DNA of 17,725 nt from NCBI GenBank assembly GCA_045613685.1, contig JAZLBL010000022.1, positions 1 through 17,725 of the forward strand. The letters are read 5' to 3'. The position numbers and the translations under genes were made by a program. Positions 1-7,322 of this stretch are shown here, piece after piece. Each line of letters begins with the position of its first letter. The stretch's first letter is position 1. Below the pieces are notes generated by a model. The model ran no database searches and was not told the DNA's origin. It saw only the letters and a list, made by a program, of their open reading frames with translations. The DNA is from Fimenecus sp045613685 (GTDB lineage Bacteria > Bacillota > Clostridia > Oscillospirales > Acutalibacteraceae).

Positions 1-33
1 ATAGCAGACTGAGGGGTAGTCAAAATCCTATCT

Positions 34-83
34 CTCCCTCCGTCACTCGCTTTGCTCGTGCCACCTCCCTCGTCAGAGGGAGG
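34..83. repeat. Hairpin-forming dispersed-type intergenic repeat
   Basis: The heptamer CTCCCTC occurs at 34-40 and again at 65-71, and the second copy is followed by its inverted complement, so 64-71 and 76-83 form a perfect 8-bp stem with loop GTCA. A second, imperfect hairpin (CACTCGC / GCTCGTG) lies between them at about 44-60. I recall this CTCCCTCCGTCAC...GAGGGAGG architecture as an abundant interspersed repeat in gut Clostridia; that is memory and was not searched. The flanking 1-33 and 84-135 hold no supportable gene, only AT-rich short palindromes such as the one at about 109-128. Confidence 0.55.
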
Positions 84-135
84 CGAAACAACACTATTAA
101 ATCAATTAAACAAATTCAAATTTGTTTTATAAAAC

Positions 136-163
136 AAAAAAATGGCGGGAGCAAGCCCCCGCC
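136..163 (-). terminator. Rho-independent terminator of the PucR-type regulator gene
   Basis: On the minus strand, 15 bases beyond the stop codon, a GC-rich stem (GGCGGGGG at 156-163 pairing with CTCCCGCC at 144-151, one G-U pair, loop CTTG) is followed by A and then seven T residues (136-142). Stem, short loop and U-tract fit an intrinsic terminator. The stem is preceded by TGTAGGG, a lead-in shared with the sequence upstream of rimM. Confidence 0.85.
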
Positions 164-178
164 CTACATTATATTTTA

Positions 179-1264
179 TTAGTACTTAATAGGATTAGCA
201 TCGAGATATTTCTTTACCATCAATGCAACTTTAAACACGATTGCATCGTCAAATTCTCTCAAGTCAAGACCTGTGAGTTTCTTGATTTTTTCAAGACGAT
301 AAACAAGTGTATTTCTGTGAACAAAAAGTTTTCTTGATGTTTCAGAAACGTTAAGGTTGTTCTCGAAGAACTTCTGAATTGTGAAAAGTGTTTCGTGGTC
401 GAGACTTTCGATTGAACCACGCTTGAAAATCTCACGAAGGAACATTTCGCAAAGTGTTGTTGGAAGCTGATAGATAAGTCTTGCGATGCCGAGATTATCA
501 TAGCTTACGATTGTTTTTTCAGTATCGAAAACTTTACCAACTTCGAGAGAAACCTGAGCTTCTCTGAATGAACGAGCCAAATCTTTGATTGAGTCGATTG
601 CAGAGCCGATACCAACGAGAACATGAGTATAATATTCTGTTCCCAATGAGTCAGCAACTGAACGTGCAAGTTTCTCAAGGTCTTTTGGTTCAATATTGCT
701 CTTAACTTCTTTAACGAGAGCGATATCTGTTTCGTTAATGTTAATAACAAAATCCTTTGTCTTATCAGGGAACAAGTCTTGAATAACATCAAATACAGAA
801 ACATCGTTCTTTTCTGTAATTCTGATAAGAAGAACTGCTCTTGTAACATCATTATTGAAATGGAGCTCACGAGCTTTAATATAAATATCACCAGGAAGAA
901 TATTATCAAGGATTACATTCTTGATAAAGTTGCTTCTATCATATTTTTCATCATAATATTGTTTAATAGTTGAAAGCGAAACTGCAAGAACAGAAACATA
1001 ACGAGCTGCGATTTCATCGTCGCCTTCAACGAACACAGCATATTCAGGATGCATGTGTGCACCGAAAACTTTATATGTATATCCGTCTGCAACGCTTCTT
1101 TCAGGAGATGCAAAAACATCTGCAACAGCATGTGACTGAATCTCACCAATTCTGCTAAGCTCACTGCAAGAAATTACAGTGCCTGTTTCGTCAATTATGC
1201 CGAAAGTTCTGTCAATAACATCAGTCATTTGATGTACGATTCCTTGAAACAATCTGTTAGACAT
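179..1264 (-). CDS. PucR/CdaR-family transcriptional regulator
   Basis: This 361-residue protein ends in a PucR/CdaR-type helix-turn-helix at about residues 293-350, in which NVSETSRKLFVHRNTLVYRL (305-324) is the characteristic core of the family. The central part, about 110-260, resembles the GGDEF-like domain of CdaR-type activators, and the N-terminal 100 residues are probably a sensory or dimerisation segment. Members commonly sense small molecules such as sugar diacids or purine catabolites and activate nearby genes. Here no metabolic operon is adjacent in the window, so the effector and targets cannot be inferred. The ATG is preceded by AAGGTGG with an 8-base spacer, which supports the start. 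The gene is monocistronic, with its own promoter (1310-1338), a palindrome overlapping the -10 that suggests autoregulation, and a strong terminator. The fold and family call is firm; the ligand is unknown. Confidence 0.88.
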   Translation of the reverse strand: MSNRLFQGIVHQMTDVIDRTFGIIDETGTVISCSELSRIGEIQSHAVADVFASPERSVADGYTYKVFGAHMHPEYAVFVEGDDEIAARYVSVLAVSLSTIKQYYDEKYDRSNFIKNVILDNILPGDIYIKARELHFNNDVTRAVLLIRITEKNDVSVFDVIQDLFPDKTKDFVININETDIALVKEVKSNIEPKDLEKLARSVADSLGTEYYTHVLVGIGSAIDSIKDLARSFREAQVSLEVGKVFDTEKTIVSYDNLGIARLIYQLPTTLCEMFLREIFKRGSIESLDHETLFTIQKFFENNLNVSETSRKLFVHRNTLVYRLEKIKKLTGLDLREFDDAIVFKVALMVKKYLDANPIKY

Positions 1265-1307
1265 GGCTTATACCACCTTTTATACAAATTCACGATTGGA
1301 ACACTAT

Positions 1308-1328
1308 GTATTTTACACAATAAAATAC
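1308..1328. promoter_or_regulatory. Operator-like palindrome over the regulator -10 box
   Basis: GTATTTTA (1308-1315) and its exact complement TAAAATAC (1321-1328) flank CACAA, giving a perfect 8-5-8 inverted repeat. It covers the -10 hexamer and part of the spacer of the promoter for the PucR-type gene, a position where a bound dimer would block RNA polymerase. A role in autoregulation is inference; AT-rich palindromes also arise by chance. Confidence 0.45.
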
Positions 1329-1338
1329 GTTTTGGCAA
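1310..1338 (-). promoter_or_regulatory. Sigma-A promoter of the PucR-type regulator gene
   Basis: Reading the minus strand: -35 TTGCCA (1333-1338, 5 of 6 consensus), 17-base spacer, -10 TAAAAT (1310-1315, 5 of 6). A start near 1303 would leave a leader of about 40 bases before the ATG at 1264. The rest of the 200-base gap up to 1464 is very AT-rich, with T-runs and no clear terminator for the upstream pseudouridine synthase gene. Confidence 0.75.
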
Positions 1339-1464
1339 GTGAAAAATTGATATTTTTTTAATTTTTTATAACATTTTTCACAAAAAAAGACATATTTTTT
1401 ATACAAATCACGCATTCAACGCCTTTTTTCGACCGTTTTTTCATTGTTCAAAATGACGAAAGAA

Positions 1465-2178
1465 TTATATTTCAGAAAGCATTTTCAGCTCTTGTGGGGT
1501 TATTTCACGACATTCGCCCGCTTTTAAATCTTTATCCAATTCGAGATTACCCATTTTTGAGCGATGCAAAGCGATAACCTTATTTCCTGCTGCTGCGAAC
1601 ATTCTTTTGACTTGATGATATTTACCTTCACAAATCATAATCTGCACTAATGGATGCTCACTATCTTCTATAATTTCAACCTTTGCTTCTTTTAAGGTTG
1701 TCCCGTCTGCGAGAGTTATCCCATTTTCGAGCATCTGGATATCGCTCTGTGAAAGAGAATGTTCAAGAGTTGCAAGATAAGTTTTGAAAATATGATTCTT
1801 TGGTGAGAGAATTTTGTGAGCAAAATCTCCGTCATCGGTGATAAGCACAAATCCTGTTGTATCTTTATCAAGACGACCCGCAGGAAAAAGCCCTTTTCTG
1901 TATAACTCATCAGGCACTAAATCCACAACAGTTTCATCCGTATCGCTTTCACTTGCAGAAACAATGCCCTGTGGTTTATTGAGCATTATATAAATGTGTT
2001 CTTTCAAAGAGAGAATTTCACCATCAAGAGTAACTGTATCATTATCTATATCAATTTTGATGTCACTTTTCTTTGCAACAACGCCATTAACAGTAATTCT
2101 TCCTTTTTTCACTATCTCTTTAACATCACGACGAGAGAGTGTGCCCTGTGATGCAAGAATTTTATCAAGTCTTTCCAT
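1465..2178 (-). CDS. RsuA/RluB/RluF-family rRNA pseudouridine synthase
   Basis: A 237-residue enzyme with an N-terminal S4 RNA-binding domain (about 1-60; MERLDKILASQG and the SRRD segment are typical) and a C-terminal catalytic domain. The catalytic motif GRLDKDTTG lies at 101-109, and the nucleophilic aspartate is D104. LNKPQG (66-71) and GKYHQVKRM in the second half are also RsuA-family hallmarks. The enzyme isomerises a specific uridine of rRNA; small S4-containing forms are usually annotated as 16S rRNA pseudouridine-516 synthase, but RluB/RluF specificity cannot be excluded by eye. The start is supported by AAGGA seven bases before the ATG. It follows the DUF4830 gene after 11 bases and is probably cotranscribed with it. 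The next gene downstream has its own promoter. Confidence 0.9.
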   Translation of the reverse strand: MERLDKILASQGTLSRRDVKEIVKKGRITVNGVVAKKSDIKIDIDNDTVTLDGEILSLKEHIYIMLNKPQGIVSASESDTDETVVDLVPDELYRKGLFPAGRLDKDTTGFVLITDDGDFAHKILSPKNHIFKTYLATLEHSLSQSDIQMLENGITLADGTTLKEAKVEIIEDSEHPLVQIMICEGKYHQVKRMFAAAGNKVIALHRSKMGNLELDKDLKAGECREITPQELKMLSEI

Positions 2179-2189
2179 TTTTATTTCCT

Positions 2190-2660
2190 TTATGTTTTTT
2201 CAAATCCGTGCATAAAGCCATTTAATTCAATGGAACAAACGTCACCACCGATAACAAGACCTTCATATACTAACAAATTAATTCTTATATAATTTTTGTT
2301 TTGGTGTCCCGGATAATTCTTCACAGAATATGTCCAACGTTTTACTCTCATTCCTGAATAAGTTTTCAAATCGAACCCCTGTTTTAACTGAATATCGTTA
2401 TATTGAGTATATGTTTCATCAAATTCAGTGGGAATTATAACTTCGCACACTTCAACGGGGTCTTCATCAACTTCCCAACCAAATTGAGATATAAATGCAA
2501 GCCGTTCACTTGCAGTTGACGCTTTGATGCTTGCTTTGTCTGCATTGTCTACATTTGTGCTTTCTTGCGAGAGTATAAACAGACTTATCACAGTTACAAC
2601 CACAAATGCTACGAGCAAAAACAGTTTTATCTGCTTGGATTTTATTGAATAAACGAACAT
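2190..2660 (-). CDS. DUF4830-type single-pass membrane protein
   Basis: This 156-residue protein has a short basic N-terminus, one transmembrane segment at about 11-30 with no lipobox or clear signal-peptidase site, and an extracytoplasmic part. The latter contains ERLAFISQFGWEV (52-64), EVIIPTEFDETY, QGFDL and a C-terminal GGDVCSIELNGFMHGFE stretch (138-154). These blocks match my memory of the DUF4830 family, seen mainly in Clostridia and of unknown function. Two cysteines (72 and 142) could form a disulfide. Its ribosome site CGAGGTG lies seven to eight bases before the ATG and is complementary to an upstream segment (see the hairpin at 2667-2710). It sits between the coiled-coil gene and the pseudouridine synthase gene; I see no separate promoter. 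Confidence 0.75.
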   Translation of the reverse strand: MFVYSIKSKQIKLFLLVAFVVVTVISLFILSQESTNVDNADKASIKASTASERLAFISQFGWEVDEDPVEVCEVIIPTEFDETYTQYNDIQLKQGFDLKTYSGMRVKRWTYSVKNYPGHQNKNYIRINLLVYEGLVIGGDVCSIELNGFMHGFEKT

Positions 2661-2666
2661 AAATTA

Positions 2667-2710
2667 ACACCTCGAACACAATTTATATAAATAAATATGC
2701 GGCGAGGTGT
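2667..2710 (-). promoter_or_regulatory. Possible ribosome-site-sequestering hairpin before the DUF4830 gene
   Basis: In the minus-strand RNA, ACACCTCG (2703-2710) lies 28 bases upstream of its exact complement CGAGGTGT (2667-2674). The second arm contains the Shine-Dalgarno sequence GAGGTG of the DUF4830 gene, so pairing would hide that ribosome site. The loop is long (28 bases) and AT-rich. The 10-base form TCACACCTCG (on the minus strand, 2703-2712) is also exactly complementary to the ribosome site of the preceding coiled-coil gene (CGAGGTGTGA at 3274-3283). The complementarity is seen; any control role is inference. Confidence 0.4.
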
Positions 2711-2735
2711 GAATTTATAATATTAAATATTTTTA

Positions 2736-3269
2736 TTATTCGTCTACTCTCTTAGATTGAGAAGCAGCTCTAAGATGTTGACGTGCACGACGGATTTCGT
2801 TAACTGAGTTTGTGAGTGTTTCGTCAGCAACTGCTACGATGCTTTCAACATATTCACTTGCACTTGTGCGCATTTCGTTAGACCAGTTTCTTGCCTGTTC
2901 TGTGAGTTCAGTTGCGCTCTGTCTTGCCTGTTCAACGATTTCAGTAGCCTGCGCTCTTGCCTGTTGAATAATTTCTGCTGCCTGAGCCTCAGCGCCACGA
3001 GTGATTTCGTCTTCAGAAATGATTTCTTTTGCACGAAGATGTGCTTTTTCAATGATTTTGTCAGCACTTTCTTGTGCGCCTGCAAGAATTTCTTTTCTTT
3101 CAGAAGCAATTTTTCTTGCCTGCATAAGTTCATCAGGCATATTAAGTCTGATATCTTCGATTGCAGTTTTGATAGCCGCTGAATCAACCAAAAGGTTTGA
3201 TGTAAACGGTACTGTTTTTCCTTCTTCGAGTATTACTTCGATTTCTTCAAGTAAGCTTTCTATTGTCAT
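2736..3269 (-). CDS. Conserved coiled-coil protein with 11-residue repeats
   Basis: A soluble 177-residue protein with no signal peptide or membrane segment. After an N-terminal region containing the EDIRLNMPDEL block (38-48), it is almost entirely helical and rich in Ala, Glu, Gln and Arg. Residues 99-131 are three tandem 11-residue units beginning E99, E110 and E121 (pattern E-I/L-x-x-Q-A-R-x-x-A/S-T/N), a hendecad coiled coil like those of F-type ATPase b subunits and some membrane-surface proteins. Similar clostridial proteins are often labelled ATPase because of this resemblance, but no P-loop is present and I would not assign that function. The start ATG overlaps the coaD stop in ATGA and is preceded by CGAGGTG. 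The overlap implies translational coupling with coaD; its role is unknown. Confidence 0.8.
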   Translation of the reverse strand: MTIESLLEEIEVILEEGKTVPFTSNLLVDSAAIKTAIEDIRLNMPDELMQARKIASERKEILAGAQESADKIIEKAHLRAKEIISEDEITRGAEAQAAEIIQQARAQATEIVEQARQSATELTEQARNWSNEMRTSASEYVESIVAVADETLTNSVNEIRRARQHLRAASQSKRVDE

Positions 3270-3760
3270 TTGCTCACACCTCGTTTAATTCTTTTTACTA
3301 TTATATCACGAATTGATTCGGGAACAAAATCACTTATATCCCCACCCAATTCGCAAATTTGCTTAACTACACTTGAACTAAGATACAAATTTTCAACCCT
3401 TGTATTGATGAAAACTGTTTCAAGTTCATTATTGAGTTTCTTGTTCATCTGTGCCTGCTGAAACTCATATTCAAAGTCGGACACAGCACGAAGCCCTTTT
3501 ACAACTGCAACTGCATTTTTCTCTTTTGCATATTCAGCCAAAAGACCTTCGTTGATATCAACCTCAACATTGGGCAAATCTTTGGTACAACTTCTGATGA
3601 GCTCGGCTCTTTCTTCAGGACTGAAACAAAAATTTGTCTTTGAAGGGTTTTTCATAACCACAACTATAACCTTATCAAAAAGTTTTGAACTTCTGTTGAT
3701 AATGTCAAGGTGACCATTTGTAATTGGGTCAAAACTACCCGGACAAATTACGGTTTTCAT
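3266..3760 (-). CDS. coaD: Phosphopantetheine adenylyltransferase
   Basis: CoaD transfers AMP from ATP to 4'-phosphopantetheine, the penultimate step of coenzyme A synthesis, in the cytoplasm. The 164-residue length is typical. The nucleotidyltransferase signature GSFDPITNGH (8-17) with the T/HxGH motif at 14-17 is intact, as are KGLRAVSDFEYEFQQAQMN (88-106) and LSSSVVK (127-133), which contact ATP and substrate. It lies four bases after rsmD, the usual Firmicutes pairing, and its last codons overlap the next gene by four bases. The start MKTVICPGSFDP matches the family N-terminus. Confidence 0.97.
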   Translation of the reverse strand: MKTVICPGSFDPITNGHLDIINRSSKLFDKVIVVVMKNPSKTNFCFSPEERAELIRSCTKDLPNVEVDINEGLLAEYAKEKNAVAVVKGLRAVSDFEYEFQQAQMNKKLNNELETVFINTRVENLYLSSSVVKQICELGGDISDFVPESIRDIIVKRIKRGVSK

Positions 3761-3764
3761 ATTC

Positions 3765-4304
3765 TCACTTATTCTTTCTGTATGCTGTAAGTTTTATTTT
3801 GCCGTATCTGTATTCTCGGTGAATATTAAATTCACCTGCTGTTTCAGGCAAAGTTTCATCCAATGCACTTTCGCAGATGATTATACCCCAGTCGTTCATT
3901 TTTTCTGCAACAACCGGTAAAACAGCATTAATTATTTCTTTATTGTATGGTGGGTCGAGAAGAGCAATATCAAATTTATCTTTGCTCAAAGTAATATACA
4001 TTTTTGAGTCGCCACAGAAAACACTTGCTCTTTTTTCAAAGCCAACAGATTTAAGGTTTTGTTTAACCACATCAACTGCTTTATTTGCAGCATCAACAAA
4101 TGTGCAATGCTTTGCCCCACGGCTGAGTGCTTCAATGCCTAACTGGCCTGAACCTGCAAACAAGTCGAGAACACTTGCGCCTTCAAGGTCAAACTGAATG
4201 ATATTGAACATTCCTTCTTTTACTCTGTCGGTGGTAGGACGAACATCTTCGCCTTCAAGAGTTATGAGTTTTCTGCCTCTTGCTTCACCTGTTATTACTC
4301 TCAT
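3765..4304 (-). CDS. rsmD: 16S rRNA (guanine-966-N2)-methyltransferase
   Basis: This SAM-dependent methyltransferase modifies G966 (E. coli numbering) of 16S rRNA during small-subunit assembly. With the start used here it has 179 residues. The motif DLFAGSG (47-53) binds SAM and DPPY (117-120) is the N-methyltransferase catalytic motif. PTTDRVKEGMFN near residue 25 is an RsmD signature. The open frame extends to a TTG at 4325, but the ATG at 4304 has GGAG seven bases upstream and begins with MRVITGEARG, the family N-terminus, so I prefer it. It is the first gene after a near-consensus promoter and leads the rsmD-coaD group. Confidence 0.95.
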   Translation of the reverse strand: MRVITGEARGRKLITLEGEDVRPTTDRVKEGMFNIIQFDLEGASVLDLFAGSGQLGIEALSRGAKHCTFVDAANKAVDVVKQNLKSVGFEKRASVFCGDSKMYITLSKDKFDIALLDPPYNKEIINAVLPVVAEKMNDWGIIICESALDETLPETAGEFNIHREYRYGKIKLTAYRKNK

Positions 4305-4336
4305 AAATTCGCTCCAACCTATCAATACATAAAGGT

Positions 4337-4365
4337 ATTATCCCATTTTTCTTATAATTTGTCAA
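4337..4365 (-). promoter_or_regulatory. Strong sigma-A promoter of the rsmD-coaD operon
   Basis: Minus strand: -35 TTGACA (4360-4365, perfect), 17-base spacer, extended -10 TGG followed by GATAAT (4337-4342, 5 of 6). Transcription would start near 4330, leaving a leader of about 25 bases. The -35 lies in a 7-bp inverted repeat, TTGTCAA (4359-4365) and TTGACAA (4383-4389). Confidence 0.85.
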
Positions 4366-4407
4366 ATATTTTTATATTCAAGTTGACAAAATGTATTGAA
4401 AATCGTC

Positions 4408-5061
4408 TTATTTTAATGAAATAAGTAAGTTTTCAAGGTCTTTTACACTATCAACTATGTATTCTGCGCCTGCTTCTTCAATGACTTCACGGTCTCTGAA
4501 TCCCCAAAGCACACCGATTGATGGAAGATTTGCATTTTTGGCTGTGAGAATGTCTGTATCAGCATCACCCACGAAAATAGTATTTTCAATTTTGCTATCT
4601 AATTTTTCGAGAGCATAGAAAACGCCATCCGGTTCAGGTTTGTTTGGTCTGTCATCAGAGCTACCAACTACAAAATCTATATTTTCGCCAAACATTCTCT
4701 TGCACAAATCCTGTGCAGCAAAATCCGCTTTATTAGTAACGATTGCAGTTTTAAAACCTGCTTTTTTAATATTTGTTAGCATATCATTGATTCCGTCATA
4801 TGGTGCAGTTTTATCTTCCATATGGATTTTATAATAATCACAGAAATCCTTGAAACAGATTTCAAAGGTTTCTGCAGGGGTATTTTTTGGCACTGCTCTT
4901 TCCATTAAAAGACGGATACCATTTCCCACAAATGAACGGATTTCGCTCAAATCACGAAGTGGGAATCTTTGTCTTTCAAGTGCAAAATTCACACTATCTT
5001 TCAAATCTTCAAGAGTGTTTAAAAGTGTACCATCTAAATCAAAAACTATTGTATTTATCAT
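4408..5061 (-). CDS. HAD-superfamily phosphatase, phosphoglycolate phosphatase-like
   Basis: A 217-residue HAD hydrolase with all four motifs. Motif I is DLDGT (8-12), with nucleophile D8 and acid/base D10. Motif II is the Thr in VTNK (108-111), motif III is K141 in NKPEPDG, and motif IV is GDADTD (165-170). A helical cap is inserted at about 15-85, as in the Gph/PgmB-type subfamily. The closest functional label is phosphoglycolate phosphatase, but substrate range in this family is broad and cannot be read from sequence. The ATG overlaps the uvrC stop by one base (TAATG), so translation is probably coupled and the gene rides on the uvrC transcript. I see no GC-rich terminator after it; the rsmD promoter starts about 40 bases further on. 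Confidence 0.85.
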   Translation of the reverse strand: MINTIVFDLDGTLLNTLEDLKDSVNFALERQRFPLRDLSEIRSFVGNGIRLLMERAVPKNTPAETFEICFKDFCDYYKIHMEDKTAPYDGINDMLTNIKKAGFKTAIVTNKADFAAQDLCKRMFGENIDFVVGSSDDRPNKPEPDGVFYALEKLDSKIENTIFVGDADTDILTAKNANLPSIGVLWGFRDREVIEEAGAEYIVDSVKDLENLLISLK

Positions 5062-6899
5062 TATTCTTCTCCCTGATTATAGAAATTATATATATTTTGG
5101 GCTAAGGAAATATTTATACCCTTAACTTTTGCAAGGTCTTCTACACTTGCATTTTTAATTGCTTTTATTGTTTTAAATGCTTTAAGCAACTCTTTTGCTT
5201 TCTTCTCACCCACGCCATCGATTTTGATGAGTAAAGATTCTAAACTTTTTTTAGCGTGTTTTTTGTGATGGAAGCTGACAGAAAATCTGTGCACTTCTTC
5301 TTGAATTTCAGAAACGAGTGTAAACACGGCTCTGTTTGAATTGATTGCGATTTCGCCACCATCTCCCGTTATTGCACGGGTTTTATGCTTTGAATCTTTA
5401 ACCATGCCAAACAATGGCACATCTATGTTCATCTCATTAAGAATTTCTTTAACTACGCTAACCTGCCCTTTACCACCATCAAGCAAAATCAAATCTGGCA
5501 TTTTGCCGAATCCTTCGTCGGCGTTTTCGTCTTTATGCTTCTCATATTCATTGAAACGACGCTCTAACACTTCACGCATTGAACCGTAGTCATCTTGTCC
5601 CACAAACGATTTGATATTGAAAGTACGATATGCTCGTTTTAATGGACGACCATTTTTGAAGACTATCATACCAGCCACATTATCGTCACCACCTGTGTGA
5701 GAAATGTCATAGGACTCGATATATTCAGGTGTATTCTCTAATCCTAATAATACTTTTAGTTCTTCAAGGACTTTGATTTCACCTGATTTTCTGCCTTTTT
5801 TCTGTGCCAATTTTTCAAAAGCATTCTCACGGCACATATTGACAAGTTTTAAACCGTCACCTTTTTGTGGCACAGAAATCACGCATTTTTTACCACGAAG
5901 ATTTGTGAGATATTGAGCAATCAAATCCAAATCTTCTATTGATTCATCCAACAACACTTTTTGTGGCACAGAGCGAATAGAATAATACTGTGTTAAAAAT
6001 CCACTGCGAAGATTCTCGTCGCTTTGGGTGTTATCAATGAAGAAATGCTCACTATCAGAAAGTCTGCCTTTATCAAAACGCAAAACAACGATGCAAGTAT
6101 CATTATCATTGGTTGCAACTGCAAAGACATCTTTTGACTCGCTAGTTTCTGTGACAACCTTTTGTTTTGTCTGCATATTCTGAATGGCACGGATTCTGTC
6201 ACGATATTTGCTTGCGTTTTCGAAGTCAAGATTCTCGGCACACTCATTCATTTTTTCATTTAAATCAGCAATAATTTTTGTGATGTCACCATTAAGAAAA
6301 TCTAACGCATCTTTAACTGTGTCATTATATTCTTTCTTTGATATTTTGCCCGTGCATACACCCATACAACGATTTATATGAAAATTAAGGCAAGGTCTTC
6401 CCTTTTTGAAATCTCGTGGAAAATCTTTATTACATTGTGGAAGACGGAAAATTTTATTAGCTTCGTCAACGGACTGTTTCACTGAATATGAACTTGTGAA
6501 TGGACCGATATAATCGGCATTTTCATCATCCTTTTGAAGCACGGCAGAAATCTTTGGATATTCTTCTTTTGTGATTTTAATATAGCTATATCCTTTATCG
6601 TCTTTTAAAAGAATATTATATTTAGGTTGATTCTGCTTAATAAGGCTTGCTTCAAGGACAAGTGCTTCAAACTCACTATCAGTTAAGATATAGTCAAAAT
6701 CATTGACATTCTCAACCATTTTAAGCACTTTGACAGAGTGTTTATTCTGTGAACCAAAATATTGACTGACACGATTTTTAAGTTTTTTTGCTTTGCCGAT
6801 ATAAATAATTTTACCTTGTTTGTTTTTCATTATATAGACACCGGGTGTCAACGGCAATTTCATTGCTTTTTCTCGCAAAGTTTTGAGTTTTTCGTTCAC
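5061..6899 (-). CDS. uvrC: Excinuclease ABC subunit C
   Basis: UvrC makes both incisions flanking a DNA lesion in nucleotide excision repair with UvrA and UvrB. The 612-residue protein shows an N-terminal GIY-YIG nuclease domain (TPGVYIMK from residue 18, then IYIGKAKKLKNRV). A UVR helical hairpin that contacts UvrB follows (NEKMNECAENLDFENASKYR, about residue 210), then the RNase-H-like nuclease domain with YDISHTGGDD and DLILLDGGKGQ. C-terminal helix-hairpin-helix motifs include KIDGVGEKKAKELL. The open frame continues upstream to 6983, but that part runs through the ptsH terminator. The GTG at 6899 has AAGGTGG seven bases before it and begins VNEKLKTLREKA, so it is the better start. It overlaps the HAD gene by one base. 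Confidence 0.95.
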   Translation of the reverse strand: MNEKLKTLREKAMKLPLTPGVYIMKNKQGKIIYIGKAKKLKNRVSQYFGSQNKHSVKVLKMVENVNDFDYILTDSEFEALVLEASLIKQNQPKYNILLKDDKGYSYIKITKEEYPKISAVLQKDDENADYIGPFTSSYSVKQSVDEANKIFRLPQCNKDFPRDFKKGRPCLNFHINRCMGVCTGKISKKEYNDTVKDALDFLNGDITKIIADLNEKMNECAENLDFENASKYRDRIRAIQNMQTKQKVVTETSESKDVFAVATNDNDTCIVVLRFDKGRLSDSEHFFIDNTQSDENLRSGFLTQYYSIRSVPQKVLLDESIEDLDLIAQYLTNLRGKKCVISVPQKGDGLKLVNMCRENAFEKLAQKKGRKSGEIKVLEELKVLLGLENTPEYIESYDISHTGGDDNVAGMIVFKNGRPLKRAYRTFNIKSFVGQDDYGSMREVLERRFNEYEKHKDENADEGFGKMPDLILLDGGKGQVSVVKEILNEMNIDVPLFGMVKDSKHKTRAITGDGGEIAINSNRAVFTLVSEIQEEVHRFSVSFHHKKHAKKSLESLLIKIDGVGEKKAKELLKAFKTIKAIKNASVEDLAKVKGINISLAQNIYNFYNQGEE

Positions 6900-6946
6900 A
6901 GAATCACCACCTTTCAAAATACTTTTATATGATATCACAAAATTAC

Positions 6947-6980
6947 AAAAAAATAAAGCACACCACCAAAGGTGATGTGC
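6947..6980 (-). terminator. Rho-independent terminator of ptsH
   Basis: Minus-strand stem GCACATCACC (6971-6980) pairs with GGTGGTGTGC (6958-6967), ten pairs with one G-U, around a TTT loop. It is followed by TTTA and seven T residues. It lies 14 bases after the ptsH stop, separating ptsH from uvrC. I found no convincing promoter between it and uvrC, so uvrC may depend on read-through or a weak promoter. Confidence 0.88.
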
Positions 6981-6994
6981 CAAATCTTTTAAAA

Positions 6995-7258
6995 TTATTC
7001 AGCAAAACCTGATTCAACAAGCTTTACAAGTTCGTCAACTGCTGTTTCTTCGTCTGGACCACCAGCAATAATGCGGATTGTTGTGCCACCCATAATACCA
7101 AGTGACAAAACACCAAGAAGGCTCTTAGCGTTAACTCTTCTGTCTTCTTTTTCAACCCAGATTGATGATTTGAATTCATTTGCTTTCTGAATAAAGAAAG
7201 TTGCTGGACGAGCGTGAAGACCTACCTGATTTTTAACTTCAACATCTTTAGTATACAT
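6995..7258 (-). CDS. ptsH: HPr-family phosphocarrier protein
   Basis: An 87-residue HPr. GLHARPA contains the phosphorylatable H15, and the regulatory serine lies in VNAKSLLGVLSLGI (S46), the site used by HPr kinase in Firmicutes for CcpA-mediated catabolite control. Because both residues are present it could serve both sugar phosphotransfer and regulation; a Crh protein would lack His15. It is not next to ptsI (enzyme I) but stands alone between a deacetylase gene and uvrC, with its own promoter (7323-7350), a GGGAG ribosome site eight bases before the ATG, and a terminator. If another HPr exists in the genome, this one may be a specialised paralogue; that cannot be decided here. Confidence 0.95.
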   Translation of the reverse strand: MYTKDVEVKNQVGLHARPATFFIQKANEFKSSIWVEKEDRRVNAKSLLGVLSLGIMGGTTIRIIAGGPDEETAVDELVKLVESGFAE

Positions 7259-7322
7259 AATTCATTCTCCCAAAATGATAAATTTACAAAACAACAGATA
7301 ATTACACCTTTGTTACTACTAT

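Noticed and set aside
122..337. 71-residue plus-strand frame at the left edge
   Set aside because: It runs across the regulator's terminator and antisense to its conserved HTH region, with no ribosome site or recognisable domain.
6900..6983. 28-residue N-terminal extension of uvrC
   Set aside because: It would be translated from within the ptsH terminator, and the GTG at 6899 has a well-spaced AAGGTGG and the family N-terminus.
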